Source: Luteimonas chenhongjianii (GTDB lineage: Bacteria; Pseudomonadota; Gammaproteobacteria; Xanthomonadales; Xanthomonadaceae). Taken from it: a stretch of 64,000 nt of DNA. The stretch is taken from positions 310,001 to 374,000 of the forward strand of contig NZ_CP023406.1 of NCBI RefSeq assembly GCF_002327105.1, read 5' to 3'. Below, in pieces: positions 23,703 through 32,241 of this stretch. The notes below the pieces were generated by a model that was given only the letters and a program-made list of their open reading frames with translations, ran no database searches and was not told the DNA's origin. A program made the position numbers and the translations under genes. Position 1 is the stretch's first letter. Every line of letters begins with the position of its first letter.

Positions 23703-23730
23703 ATTGTAGCGCGGTTTTCGCTGCCGTCAA
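23703..23730 (-). promoter_or_regulatory. rRNA promoter P2
   Basis: The minus strand reads TTGACG (23730-23725), a 16-bp spacer, then TACAAT (23708-23703) and a GC-rich discriminator GGGCGGCTCGC typical of stringently controlled rRNA promoters. It is exactly 100 bp downstream of the near-identical P1. Confidence 0.85.
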
Positions 23731-23802
23731 CACCTCGTTGAGGGTGACTTTTCAGCGGCTTCAGCGTCCGGCCCGAAGGCGTTTCGTTGAAGCGAGCCGC
23801 AC

Positions 23803-23830
23803 ATATTACCGCGACTTTCGAGCCTGTCAA
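23803..23830 (-). promoter_or_regulatory. rRNA promoter P1
   Basis: The minus strand reads TTGACA (23830-23825), a 16-bp spacer, then TAATAT (23808-23803) and the discriminator GTGCGGCTCGC. Near-consensus sigma-70 promoter. The surrounding 50 bp are duplicated at P2. Confidence 0.88.
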
Positions 23831-24015
23831 CACCGTGTGAAAGCGCGTTTCCCGTCCCGCCCCGCCCGGTTCGCCGCCCCGAAGAGCAGCCCGCCGTGCG
23901 GGGCGCGAATTATGCATAGCCAGAATCGATTTGGGAACCCCTCAGGCAATTTTTCTTGACGGTCGCCCGACCGTTGCCGAAGGTGGGTGCCGTCCAACCG
24001 CCAAGGCCTCCTTAT

Positions 24016-24465
24016 ATGCGCGCACTCCGGCTGCTGTTTCTTGCCCTGTTTGCTTTGCTCCTGCTGCCCGCCTGCGCCAGTGGCGGGGACTGGGTGGAAC
24101 TCGCCGGCAATCGCTATACCGTCGAGATCGCCGCCACCGACGAGGCGCGCGCGCGCGGACTGATGTTCCGCGACCGGCTCGACGAGGGCCACGGGATGCT
24201 TTTCATACACGACACCGAGGCGCCCCAGGCTTACTGGATGAAGAACACACGCATCCCGCTCGACATCCTCTACTTCGACGACGCCCGCAAACTGGTGTCG
24301 CAGCAGCGCGACGTGCCGCCCTGCTCGGGCGGCGATCGCTGCCCGCCCTATCCCAGCAAGGCCCCAGCGCGGTACGTGCTCGAGCTCAATGCCGGCGAGG
24401 CCAGCCGGATCGGCCTGGTGGATGGCGAAACACTGATCCTTTCGCCGTCGATCCGGACCCCTTGA
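24016..24465 (+). CDS. DUF192 family lipoprotein
   Basis: 149 residues from ATG 24016 (MRALRLLFLALFALLLLPAC), where LPAC is a lipobox, so the product should be a lipid-anchored periplasmic protein. The DUF192 domain is clear: YTVEIAATDEARARGLMFRD, HGMLFIHDTEAPQAYWMKNT, IPLDILYFD, AGEASRIGLVDGE. DUF192 proteins are small beta-barrels of unknown biochemical function. The frame is open upstream to 23956 but the signal sequence fixes this start. It is divergent from the rRNA operon. Confidence 0.88.
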   Translation: MRALRLLFLALFALLLLPACASGGDWVELAGNRYTVEIAATDEARARGLMFRDRLDEGHGMLFIHDTEAPQAYWMKNTRIPLDILYFDDARKLVSQQRDVPPCSGGDRCPPYPSKAPARYVLELNAGEASRIGLVDGETLILSPSIRTP

Positions 24466-24833
24466 TCGGGGACGCGCTGGGCGGGTTCGTCCCGTTACAT
24501 ATGAGTAGGGACGTCGGGCGCGCCGGACATCGCGAGCAGCCGGCGGACGCACTGCGGTCCGCCGCGCATACGCTTCAGCTCCACTCACCCCCGAGCTGGG
24601 CGTTTGCAGACCGGCGTGATTCGCTTGGCACCCGCGTTGCACCTGCGATCCCCGCGCAGGCGTGGACGGGATCTGCCGAAGCTTGAGACCGGCGCCGCCA
24701 GTGGCAGATGGTCCCCGCCCCTTCTTCCACACCCGCAACGGATAGCGGCGCTGGGCGGGGTGCCACCGGGCAACGGATGGTCCACCGGGCGGGACACCGC
24801 AAACCACAGCGGGCCCCACTCGCCCTGCCTCGC
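24466..24833. other. Intergenic region, no gene seen
   Basis: 368 bp between convergent genes (DUF192 and rubredoxin). Open frames translate to Pro/Arg-rich text with no ribosome site. The segment around 24645-24690 (CCCGCGCAGGCGTGGACGG) looks like a dispersed intergenic repeat of this bacterial group, but I cannot confirm other copies here. Confidence 0.5.
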
Positions 24834-25025
24834 TCAGAGCACCATCATCTCGAAGTCTTCTTTGGTGACGCCGCAGTCCGGGCACGTCCAGGACTCGGGG
24901 ACGTCGGCCCAGCGGGTGCCTGCCGGGATGCCCTCATCCGGAATTCCGACGGCCTCGTCGTAGATGAAACCGCAGACCACGCACATCCATGTCTGGTAGG
25001 CGTCCTGCGTCGTCGAATCGTTCAT
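24834..25025 (-). CDS. Rubredoxin
   Basis: 63 residues with both iron-binding knuckles, CVVCGFIYD and CPDCGVTKEDF, and the conserved centre GIPAGTRWADVPESW. A single Fe(Cys)4 centre acts as a one-electron carrier in the cytosol. Length is slightly over the usual 53-55 because of a ten-residue N-terminal extension. It is divergent from thiE with a 75-bp gap. Confidence 0.96.
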   Translation of the reverse strand: MNDSTTQDAYQTWMCVVCGFIYDEAVGIPDEGIPAGTRWADVPESWTCPDCGVTKEDFEMMVL

Positions 25026-25100
25026 CGGATAATGGTCACATGCGGCAGCGTTGATGCGCTGCATTGTCCCATCGCGCCCACTCCACCGGAATTCACGCCG

Positions 25101-25730
25101 ATGAACATCAGTCCGTCCAGCGCACCGCGCGGTCTCTATCTGATCACGCCGGATGTGGCCGAAACCGCCCAACTGCTGGCGCAGGTCGCGCCGGTGCTGC
25201 CGCATGCGACCTGGATGCAGTACCGCAACAAGCGCGCCGACAGCACGTTGCGCCGCGAGCAGATCCAGGCCTTGCTGCCGCTGTGCCAGGCCACGGGGGT
25301 GCCTCTGATCGTCAACGACGACTGGGCGCTCGCCGCCGAACTCGGCGCCGATGGCGCACACCTGGGGGAAGACGACGGCGTCTTGCATGAAGCGCGGCGC
25401 GCGCTCGGACCCGCGGCGATCCTCGGGGCATCCTGCTACGACTCGGCTGCACTCGCGCGGCGCGCGGTCGATGCCGGTGCAAGTTACGTCGCGTTCGGCG
25501 CGTTCTTCCCGTCGCCCACCAAGCCCGACGCCCGGGTCGCGCACAAATCGGTGCTGCGCGATGCTGCCGCGCTCGGTGTGCCGCGGGTGGCGATCGGCGG
25601 CATCACCCCGGAGAATGCGCGTCAGCTCGTCGCCGCCGGCGCGGATCTCCTCGCGGTCATCAGCGGCGTCTTCGCCGCCCGCCATCCTGCTGCGGCCGCA
25701 GCCGCCTATCGCGCGGCGTTCAACCTCTAA
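25101..25730 (+). CDS. thiE: Thiamine-phosphate synthase
   Basis: 209 residues from ATG 25101. TIM-barrel with the family motifs in order: [54 protein letters not shown] and [11 protein letters not shown]. It joins hydroxymethylpyrimidine pyrophosphate and thiazole phosphate to make thiamine monophosphate. hemL follows after 19 bp on the same strand, so the two probably form an operon. Confidence 0.96.
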   Translation: MNISPSSAPRGLYLITPDVAETAQLLAQVAPVLPHATWMQYRNKRADSTLRREQIQALLPLCQATGVPLIVNDDWALAAELGADGAHLGEDDGVLHEARRALGPAAILGASCYDSAALARRAVDAGASYVAFGAFFPSPTKPDARVAHKSVLRDAAALGVPRVAIGGITPENARQLVAAGADLLAVISGVFAARHPAAAAAAYRAAFNL

Positions 25731-25749
25731 TCCCCCTACCGGAGCCTCC

Positions 25750-27045
25750 ATGGACACCTCCCGCTCGCATGCCCTGTTCGAACGCGCCCGCAGCCTCCTG
25801 CCCGGCGGCGTCAATTCGCCGGTCCGTGCGTTCAAGTCCGTGGGAGGCGAGCCGTTCTTCGTCCAGCGCGCCGACGGCCCCCATCTGTTCGACGTCGACG
25901 GCAACCGTTACATCGACTACGTCGGCTCATGGGGTCCGATGATCGTCGGCCACAACCATGCGGCGGTCCGCCAGGCGGTCAAGCGTGCGATCGGTGACGG
26001 CCTGTCGTTCGGCGCGCCGACCGAAGCGGAGATCACGATGGCGGAACGCCTGACCGCGCTGGTGCCGTCGATGGAGATGGTGCGCATGGTCAATTCCGGC
26101 ACCGAAGCCACGCTGTCGGCGATCCGCCTCGCGCGCGGCGCGACGGGACGCACCTGCATCGTCAAGTTCGAGGGCTGCTATCACGGCCATGGCGACTCGT
26201 TCCTGGTCAAGGCCGGCAGCGGTGCACTGACGCTCGGCGTGCCGACCTCGCCCGGCGTGCCGAAGGCGCTGGCCGACCTGACCCTGACCCTTCCCTACAA
26301 CGATTTCGACGCGGCCAGCGCACTGTTCGCCCAGGCCGGCGCGGACATCGCCGGGCTGATCATCGAACCCGTAGTGGGCAATGCCAACTGTCTGCCGCCG
26401 CGGGAGGGCTATCTCCAGCATCTGCGCGAGCTGTGCACGCAGCACGGCGCGCTGCTGATCTTCGATGAGGTGATGACCGGCTTCCGCGTCGCTCTCGGTG
26501 GCGCGCAGGCGCGTTACGGCGTGACCCCGGATATCAGCACCTTCGGCAAGATCATCGGCGGCGGCATGCCGGTGGGTGCCTACGGCGGACGCCGCGAGCT
26601 GATGGAACAGATCGCGCCGGCCGGGCCGATCTACCAGGCCGGCACGCTGAGCGGAAATCCCGTCGCGATGGCCGCGGGCCTGGCGATGCTGGACCTCGTT
26701 TCGGCACCCGGTTTCCACGACGCACTCGAAGCGAACTCGAACCTGCTGTGCGACGGCCTGGAAGCCGCGGCTCGCGACGCCGGCGTACCGTTCACCACCA
26801 CGCGCGTCGGCGGCATGTTCGGCCTGTTCTTCACTGACCAGCCGTACGTCGACACCTATGCACAGGCCGTCGCCTGCGACACCGCTGCGTTCAACCGCTT
26901 CTTCCACGCGATGCTGGCGCGCGGCGTGTTCCTGGCGCCGTCGGCCTTCGAAGCGGGCTTCATGTCCTCGGCGCACGATGCCCCGGTGATCGAGGAGACG
27001 ATCGCCGCCGCGCGCGAGGCGTTCGCCGAGGTGCGCACCGCATGA
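25750..27045 (+). CDS. hemL: Glutamate-1-semialdehyde 2,1-aminomutase
   Basis: 431 residues from ATG 25750 with GGAG upstream. Family landmarks: [84 protein letters not shown] and [17 protein letters not shown], in which Lys about 267 binds PLP. It converts glutamate-1-semialdehyde to 5-aminolevulinate, so the cell uses the C5 haem pathway. Full length. Confidence 0.97.
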   Translation: MDTSRSHALFERARSLLPGGVNSPVRAFKSVGGEPFFVQRADGPHLFDVDGNRYIDYVGSWGPMIVGHNHAAVRQAVKRAIGDGLSFGAPTEAEITMAERLTALVPSMEMVRMVNSGTEATLSAIRLARGATGRTCIVKFEGCYHGHGDSFLVKAGSGALTLGVPTSPGVPKALADLTLTLPYNDFDAASALFAQAGADIAGLIIEPVVGNANCLPPREGYLQHLRELCTQHGALLIFDEVMTGFRVALGGAQARYGVTPDISTFGKIIGGGMPVGAYGGRRELMEQIAPAGPIYQAGTLSGNPVAMAAGLAMLDLVSAPGFHDALEANSNLLCDGLEAAARDAGVPFTTTRVGGMFGLFFTDQPYVDTYAQAVACDTAAFNRFFHAMLARGVFLAPSAFEAGFMSSAHDAPVIEETIAAAREAFAEVRTA

Positions 27046-27284
27046 AGCGCCCAGCGCCAGGGGCAGGAGGATGGCGACCCGCAAGCCAGCGCATTGGGAT
27101 GCGAGTTGCTACCCGCGCGCCCTCCCGGGTGAAGTCCACTGCCAGCATCCCCGGCGGGCTGTCGCAATGGCGCAATGGCTGCTTTTGGTGACATTCCAAG
27201 GGGTGCGCCGTTGATCGCTTCGATTGTGATCGGCTGCGGCATCTTCGCGGCGCCGACCGGCATCCACACCAGGGAACCCGCGCG

Positions 27285-27926
27285 GTGAACACGCCGCCGC
27301 TGCGTCTGGTGCTGCTGGACTTCGATGGCGTGCTGGCGCACTACTCGCGGCCCGCGCGCCTGGCCCATCTGGCCCGAGTCGCCGGCTGCACGCCCGCGCG
27401 CGTGTCGGAAATACTCTTCGACTCTGGACTGGAGCGCGCCTACGACAGCGGCACGCTCGACACCGCGGACTATCTGCAGCGACTGGGCGCAGGCATCGGG
27501 ATCACGATCGACGCGGACGCATGGATCGCTGCGCGCGTGGCCGGCGCCCAGGCCGATCCCGTTGCGATGGAACTCGTCGCGTCGATCGCGTCAACTGTGC
27601 AGGTTGGCGTGCTGACCAACAATGGCGCGCTCATGCTGGACGCGATTCCACGCATCGTGGCCCCGCTGTTCCCCATGCTCGAGGGCCGCGTGCTGTGCAG
27701 CGGCGTCCTGCGCGTGCGCAAACCGGACCGCGCGATCTTCGAGCAAGCGCTCGCACACTTCGACGTGCGCGCGCAGGACACCCTGTTCGTCGACGACCTG
27801 TTCGTGAACGTGCAGGGGGCGCGCGCCGCGGGCCTGCACGCCGACACGGTGGTCGATGCACGGTCGATGCGGACGGTGTTCCGGCGTTACGGCTTGCTGC
27901 CCGGCAGCCCGGCCCCACCAGTTTGA
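27285..27926 (+). CDS. HAD-superfamily hydrolase
   Basis: 213 residues from GTG 27285, with AGGGAA upstream. HAD motifs: LLDFDGVLA (nucleophile Asp), VGVLTNNGALM (motif II Thr), RKPDRAIFEQAL (motif III Lys) and LFVDDLFVNVQGARAAGL (motif IV). A helical cap lies between motifs I and II, as in the subclass I phosphatase/dehalogenase group. The substrate cannot be assigned. The 240-bp gap before it holds no clear gene. Its 3' end overlaps the convergent HIT gene by about 40 bp. Confidence 0.85.
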   Translation: MNTPPLRLVLLDFDGVLAHYSRPARLAHLARVAGCTPARVSEILFDSGLERAYDSGTLDTADYLQRLGAGIGITIDADAWIAARVAGAQADPVAMELVASIASTVQVGVLTNNGALMLDAIPRIVAPLFPMLEGRVLCSGVLRVRKPDRAIFEQALAHFDVRAQDTLFVDDLFVNVQGARAAGLHADTVVDARSMRTVFRRYGLLPGSPAPPV

Positions 27927-28418
27927 AATCTGCTTGATCCCGAGGCGCACCCGGACCGGGACACCTGCAAGGCATTGCGAAGTCGTCCCGCCCACGCATC
28001 GAGCACGTCCCGCGCAGCCGGCGCAGGCGGGCGGACGCCGGGATAGATCCGCATCAGTCCGTCGCCGGACATCCGCGGCTGCACATGCAGATGCACATGC
28101 GGGATCTCCTGCCCGCCGGCGTCGCGGTTGGACTGCCACAGATTGAGGCCATCGGGGGCGAAAACCGCGTCGGCCGCACGGGCGATGCGGACGGCGATCC
28201 GCATCAGCTGCGCGGCGGTGTCTTCGTCCAGGTCGAACAGGGTTTTCGACGTGCCGGCGCGGCACAACGAGCACGTGCCCGGGCACCGCCTGGCGCAGAT
28301 CCATGAAGGCGATCACCTGGTCGTCCTCGTGGACGAGGCTTGCAGGCAGCGCGCCCGCAAGGATCGCGCAGAACGCGCAGGCGTTCTGGACCGGATCAGC
28401 CGGCGGCGACGACGGCAT
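27887..28418 (-). pseudogene. HIT-family protein gene with a one-base frameshift
   Basis: The N-terminal part (start about 28418, MPSSPPADPVQ) reads CAFCAILAGALPASLVHEDD and PGHVLVVPRRHVE, the start of a HIT protein with its zinc-type cysteines. The frame then shifts, and the rest (TLFDLDEDTAAQLMRIA, GLNLWQSNRDAGGQEIPHVH) with the catalytic HVHLHVQPR continues in another frame. The shift lies at a run of four A residues on the coding strand (28243-28246); removing one A restores HVETLFDLDED. HIT proteins hydrolyse nucleoside phosphoramidates or dinucleotides. Either a real mutation or a sequencing error. It overlaps the end of argD by 23 bp. Confidence 0.85.
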
Positions 28419-29625
28419 CGGCGAGCGCCGCGCGCAGCCGCGCCAGGCCCTCGGCGATGTCGGCATCGGTGATGTTCAACGCCGGCACGAACCGCAGCAC
28501 GTCCGGGCCGGCCTGCAGCATCAGCAGGCGGTGGCGCGCGGCGTGGTCGAGGATCGCGCCCGCCTGGCCGGCATGCTCGGGACGCAGCACGGCGCCGAGC
28601 ATCAGGCCGCGACCGCGAACCTCGGAGAACAGGCCGAACTCGGCGTCGAGCGCGGCGAGGCCGTCGCGCAGCGCGCGTGACTGGCGCGCCACGTTGGTGG
28701 CGATCTCGGGCGATGCCAGCTTGCGCAGGGCCACGCGCGCGACCGCGGCAGCCAGCGGATTGCCGCCGAAGGTGGTGCCGTGATCACCGAACTGCATCGC
28801 CTCGGCGACCTTCGGACCCGCCAGCAGTGCACCGATCGGGAAGCCGCCGCCGAGCGCCTTGGCCAGCGTGACGATGTCGGGCACGACGCCGTCCTGGGTA
28901 TGCGCGAACAACGTGCCGGTGCGGCCCATGCCGCACTGGATCTCGTCGAGCACCAGCAGGGCCTCGTGGCGATCGCACAGCGCGCGCACCGCGGCCAGAT
29001 ACCCGTCGGCGGCCGGCATGACACCACCCTCGCCCTGCACGGGTTCGAGCATGACCGCGGCGACGTCACCGCCGGCCATCGCGGCTTCGAGCTGGGCGAC
29101 GTCGTTGAAATCGACGTAGCGGAAACCACCGGGCAGCGGCTCGTAGCCGGCCTGGTATTTGGGCTGCGCGGTCGCGGTGACCGCGGCCAGCGTGCGCCCA
29201 TGGAAGCTGCCGCGCGCCGTCACGATCACCCGGCGATCGGGGTTGCGGCCCTGCGCGGTGGCCCATTTGCGCACGAGCTTGATCGCGGCCTCGTTGGCCT
29301 CGGCGCCGGAATTGCACAGGAAGGTACGCGTGGCGAAGCCGCTGGCTTCGACCAGTTCGGCGGCCAGCCGCAGCGGCGGTTCGCTGTAAAAGACGTTGCT
29401 GGTGTGCCACAGCTTGCCGGCCTGTTCGACCAGTGCGGCGACGAGATCGGGATCATTGTGGCCAAGCCCGCAGACGGCGATGCCGGCCGACAGGTCGACG
29501 TACTCGCGGCCCTCGCTGTCCCAGACGCGCGCGCCGTTGCCGCGCTCGAGCACCAGCTCGCGCGGCCGGTAGACGGGCAGCACATGGCGCTGGGCGAGGG
29601 CGATGAGGTCGGCTGCAGTGGACAT
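28396..29625 (-). CDS. argD: Acetylornithine/succinylornithine aminotransferase
   Basis: 409 residues from ATG 29625. Class III PLP aminotransferase with YVDLSAGIAVCGLGHNDP, FLCNSGAEANEAAIKLVRKW, SFHGRTLAAVTATAQPKYQ, LEPVQGEGGVMPA, LLVLDEIQCGMGRTG and the PLP-Lys motif VTLAKALGGGFPIGALLAG. The sequence pattern fits the N-acetylornithine aminotransferase of arginine biosynthesis (also able to serve succinylornithine or diaminopimelate). A related ornithine or GABA transaminase role is less likely. The HIT gene starts before its stop, so they are probably co-transcribed. Confidence 0.88.
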   Translation of the reverse strand: MSTAADLIALAQRHVLPVYRPRELVLERGNGARVWDSEGREYVDLSAGIAVCGLGHNDPDLVAALVEQAGKLWHTSNVFYSEPPLRLAAELVEASGFATRTFLCNSGAEANEAAIKLVRKWATAQGRNPDRRVIVTARGSFHGRTLAAVTATAQPKYQAGYEPLPGGFRYVDFNDVAQLEAAMAGGDVAAVMLEPVQGEGGVMPAADGYLAAVRALCDRHEALLVLDEIQCGMGRTGTLFAHTQDGVVPDIVTLAKALGGGFPIGALLAGPKVAEAMQFGDHGTTFGGNPLAAAVARVALRKLASPEIATNVARQSRALRDGLAALDAEFGLFSEVRGRGLMLGAVLRPEHAGQAGAILDHAARHRLLMLQAGPDVLRFVPALNITDADIAEGLARLRAALADAVVAAG

Positions 29626-29869
29626 GCGTAGGTCGTCGGGACGCGGGCCGACAATTGTACGGCCCCGGCCGGCCGGCTTCCGCCGCCGGTGCGGTGGTGG
29701 CAAGGGGCAGGCGCGCTCAGGTTCCGCCGCCAACCGAGGGTGAACGCCCCGGCCTGTCGCCTTCGACCGTGCCGCCGCCGCCCGAAGACGCGGCCCTGGA
29801 AAGCCCCGCGTGAGGCCCGGCGCTCCGCCGGCTGGACGCAGGCGCGCCGCCGCAGTGGCCGCCGCGTAC

Positions 29870-30688
29870 TCAGTCCAGGAACAGATCCGGCAGCAGCGGC
29901 TGCGTGGGATCGATCGCATACGCATCAAGGTCGGTGATACCGGCCTCGCGCAGCACCTCGTCATCGATCAGGAAGCGGCCGTGGAAGCCGGCGGCCTCGC
30001 GCACGAGGATGGCGTGCGCGGCGTCGCCCATGATCGACGGGCTGCGGCCATTGCCGCGCTCCACGCCGGGAATCATGTTCAGGGCGTCGGTGCCGATCAG
30101 CGTGCGCGGCCACAGCGCGTTGACGGCGACGCCCTGCGGGCCGAACTCGGCCGCCAGGCCCAGCGTCACGAAGCTCATGCCCATCTTGGCCAGCGTGTAG
30201 CCGGTGTGCGGCGCCCACCACTTGGGGTCGAGCGACGGCGGCGGGCACAGGGTGAGGATGTGCGGATTGGGCGCCTGCAACAGATACGGCAGGCAGGCCT
30301 GCGCACACAGGAAGCTGCCGCGCGCGTTGACCTGCTGCATGAGATCGAAGCGCTTCATCGGCGTGTCGAGCGTGCCGCGCAGCCAGATCGCGCTGGCATT
30401 GTTGACCAGGATGTCGATGCCGCCGAAGGCGTCGACGGTCGCAGCCACTGCGGCGCGTACCTGGTCTTCCTCGCGGATGTCGCACCGCAAGGCCAAGGCG
30501 CGGCCGCCTGCGGCCTCGACGCTGCGCGCGGCGCTATGGATGGTGCCGGGCAGTTTTGGATTGGCGACCTCGGACTTGGCGGCGATCGCGACATTCGCGC
30601 CGTCGCGCGCGGCGCGCTCGGCAATCGCCAGCCCGATGCCGCGCGAGGCGCCGGTGATGAAGAGGGTCTTGCCGGCGAGTGTCGACAT
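29870..30688 (-). CDS. Short-chain dehydrogenase (HSDL2-like)
   Basis: 272 residues from ATG 30688 (MSTLAGKTLFITGASRGIG). Rossmann motif TGASRGIG, DILVNNASAIWL, and the catalytic Y-x3-K in GYTLAKMGMS. The long insert after the glycine motif (AKSEVANPKLPGTIHSAA) and FGPQGVAVNALWPRTLIGTDA are typical of the SDR group related to hydroxysteroid dehydrogenase-like protein 2. Substrate unknown, NADP(H) likely. Single gene, divergent from the lipoprotein at 30805. Confidence 0.88.
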   Translation of the reverse strand: MSTLAGKTLFITGASRGIGLAIAERAARDGANVAIAAKSEVANPKLPGTIHSAARSVEAAGGRALALRCDIREEDQVRAAVAATVDAFGGIDILVNNASAIWLRGTLDTPMKRFDLMQQVNARGSFLCAQACLPYLLQAPNPHILTLCPPPSLDPKWWAPHTGYTLAKMGMSFVTLGLAAEFGPQGVAVNALWPRTLIGTDALNMIPGVERGNGRSPSIMGDAAHAILVREAAGFHGRFLIDDEVLREAGITDLDAYAIDPTQPLLPDLFLD

Positions 30689-30804
30689 GCGGGCGCTCCT
30701 GGATCTGCGGTCGGGTGGGCAGTATGCGCGGCGTGGTGAATGCCAGCGATGGTTCAGTGGGGGGAGCGGAATACTGGGGCTGCCCCGCCTGCCGGAGAAC
30801 ATCG

Positions 30805-31440
30805 ATGGCCCGTCTTGCCTGCGCGTTGCTGCTGTGCGCTTTGACCGCCTGCCAGGCGCCGGCAGTGGTGCCGGAGGCCAGCGGCACCTTCACCACGACG
30901 CCCCCGCTCGACGCCGACGCGGTCTGGAGCGGCACGGCCGAAGCGTGCCGCGGGGACCTCGGGCCGGTCGTCGACTGTCTGCGCGCGACCATGGAAGCCA
31001 CCGGCGCGAGTCCGGAGGCGCTGGCGGCCAGCGCCCGGATGGCGGAAGACGGGGAGGCCGGCTACATCGCCCGCTGGCAGACGATCGATGGCGTCGACGT
31101 GGCGACGACCGAGTTCCCGTTCCGCGCGAACACCAACCAGGGCACCTGGCTGATCGACGCTTCGCGCAGGATCTGCGATGTCGATGCGGATCCGTTCGCC
31201 GCCGCAGACAGCGACCGCCAGGACATCGCCGACTTCCGCGCGGCCCATCCCGACGCGATGCTGTTCGCGCCTGCGCATCTGGAGGGGACGCAGCCGCTGG
31301 ACGGCGGCGGGGTGCGCCTGGTGTTCGCCACGCCGATGCGCAGCTGCCATGCCTGCGCGGACGTGGCCACGCTGCGGGTGGGCTACGACTTCGACGACGC
31401 GCGCCGGTTCACCGGGCGCCGCGTGATCGACCTGCACTGA
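30805..31440 (+). CDS. Hypothetical lipoprotein
   Basis: 211 residues from ATG 30805; the signal sequence MARLACALLLCALTACQ has a lipobox LTAC, predicting lipid anchoring after export. The mature part has no recognised domain. Features include ADAVWSGTAEACRGDLGP, a pair of Cys near CRGDLGPVVDC and another near SCHACAD, suggesting disulphides, and a C-terminal beta region (VATLRVGYDFDDARRFTG). The frame is open upstream but lacks a ribosome site there. Confidence 0.7.
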   Translation: MARLACALLLCALTACQAPAVVPEASGTFTTTPPLDADAVWSGTAEACRGDLGPVVDCLRATMEATGASPEALAASARMAEDGEAGYIARWQTIDGVDVATTEFPFRANTNQGTWLIDASRRICDVDADPFAAADSDRQDIADFRAAHPDAMLFAPAHLEGTQPLDGGGVRLVFATPMRSCHACADVATLRVGYDFDDARRFTGRRVIDLH

Positions 31441-31464
31441 GCGCAGCGGCTCAGGGCGCGCCGT

Positions 31465-32145
31465 TCAAGGTTTGGGCCCCTGCCCCTCGTTGTCTTCCCA
31501 CTTGAGGATCCTGCGCGTCACCACCCGGTAGACCGGCTTGCCGGTCCGGAACCACAGGTCGCGCAGCCAGGACGTGCGCTTGAGCACGCGCTTCTCCACC
31601 GGGGTCAGCGCGGCGCGGCAGTACATGCGCTTGTGCTTGAGCAGATGCCGCAGGTCCTCGCGCGCCAGCAGGCGCATCCAGCGCGAGCGCGGGTGGCCAC
31701 GTACCGCGAGCTGGAAGTCGATGATCGCCGGGCGGCCGTCGTCGAGCACCAGCCAGTTGGCTTCCTTGGCCAGATCGTTGTGGGCGAGCCCGCGCCGGTG
31801 CAGGCCCTGCAGCAGCCGTCGCGCACGCCGGAAATAGATCAGGTCGCCGTGCGGCGGGCGCTGGTACATCGCCGCGCCCGGCATATAGCTGCGATCGAGC
31901 CGGCGCCCGTCCCAGGCCAACAGCTGCGGCACGTCGCGCATGCCCGCCACTGCGGCGAGCCCGCGCGCCTCGCGCCGCGCCAGCCACCACGCCGGCAGCC
32001 GCAACCACAGCGGCACGTGACGCAGGTCACGCCGCACGAAGCGGGTGCCATCGCTGCCACGCATCAGCGCAATGCGGCCGAAGCTGTCGGCTTTCAGCGC
32101 GCTGACCTCGATGGCCTCGTCGGAACGGTCGTGGGTATCGGGCAT
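31465..32145 (-). CDS. Protein kinase-like (RIO/LPS-kinase type) phosphotransferase
   Basis: 226 residues. The kinase-fold catalytic loop is visible as GLAHNDLAKEANWLV (Asp and Asn of the HxDxxxxN pattern), followed by PAIIDFQLAV in place of the DFG segment. The N-lobe is short (MRGSDGTRFVRRDLRH). This pattern fits the bacterial RIO-like or lipopolysaccharide core kinase group. Substrate unknown, cytosolic or membrane-associated. It is convergent with the lipoprotein gene 24 bp away and divergent from the DedA-PAP2 gene. Confidence 0.72.
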   Translation of the reverse strand: MPDTHDRSDEAIEVSALKADSFGRIALMRGSDGTRFVRRDLRHVPLWLRLPAWWLARREARGLAAVAGMRDVPQLLAWDGRRLDRSYMPGAAMYQRPPHGDLIYFRRARRLLQGLHRRGLAHNDLAKEANWLVLDDGRPAIIDFQLAVRGHPRSRWMRLLAREDLRHLLKHKRMYCRAALTPVEKRVLKRTSWLRDLWFRTGKPVYRVVTRRILKWEDNEGQGPKP

Positions 32146-32241
32146 GCCGCATTGTACGGAGCGCGCGCGGCGTTAACGCCAGCCCCTGCCCGGTCCTGCA
32201 GGACGACCCGGCCGCACCATCGGCGCTGCCATAATGCCGCG

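Noticed and set aside
27046..27284. Possible gene or riboswitch between hemL and the HAD gene
   Set aside because: No conserved fold or ribosome site recognised; probably an intergenic repeat-derived stretch.
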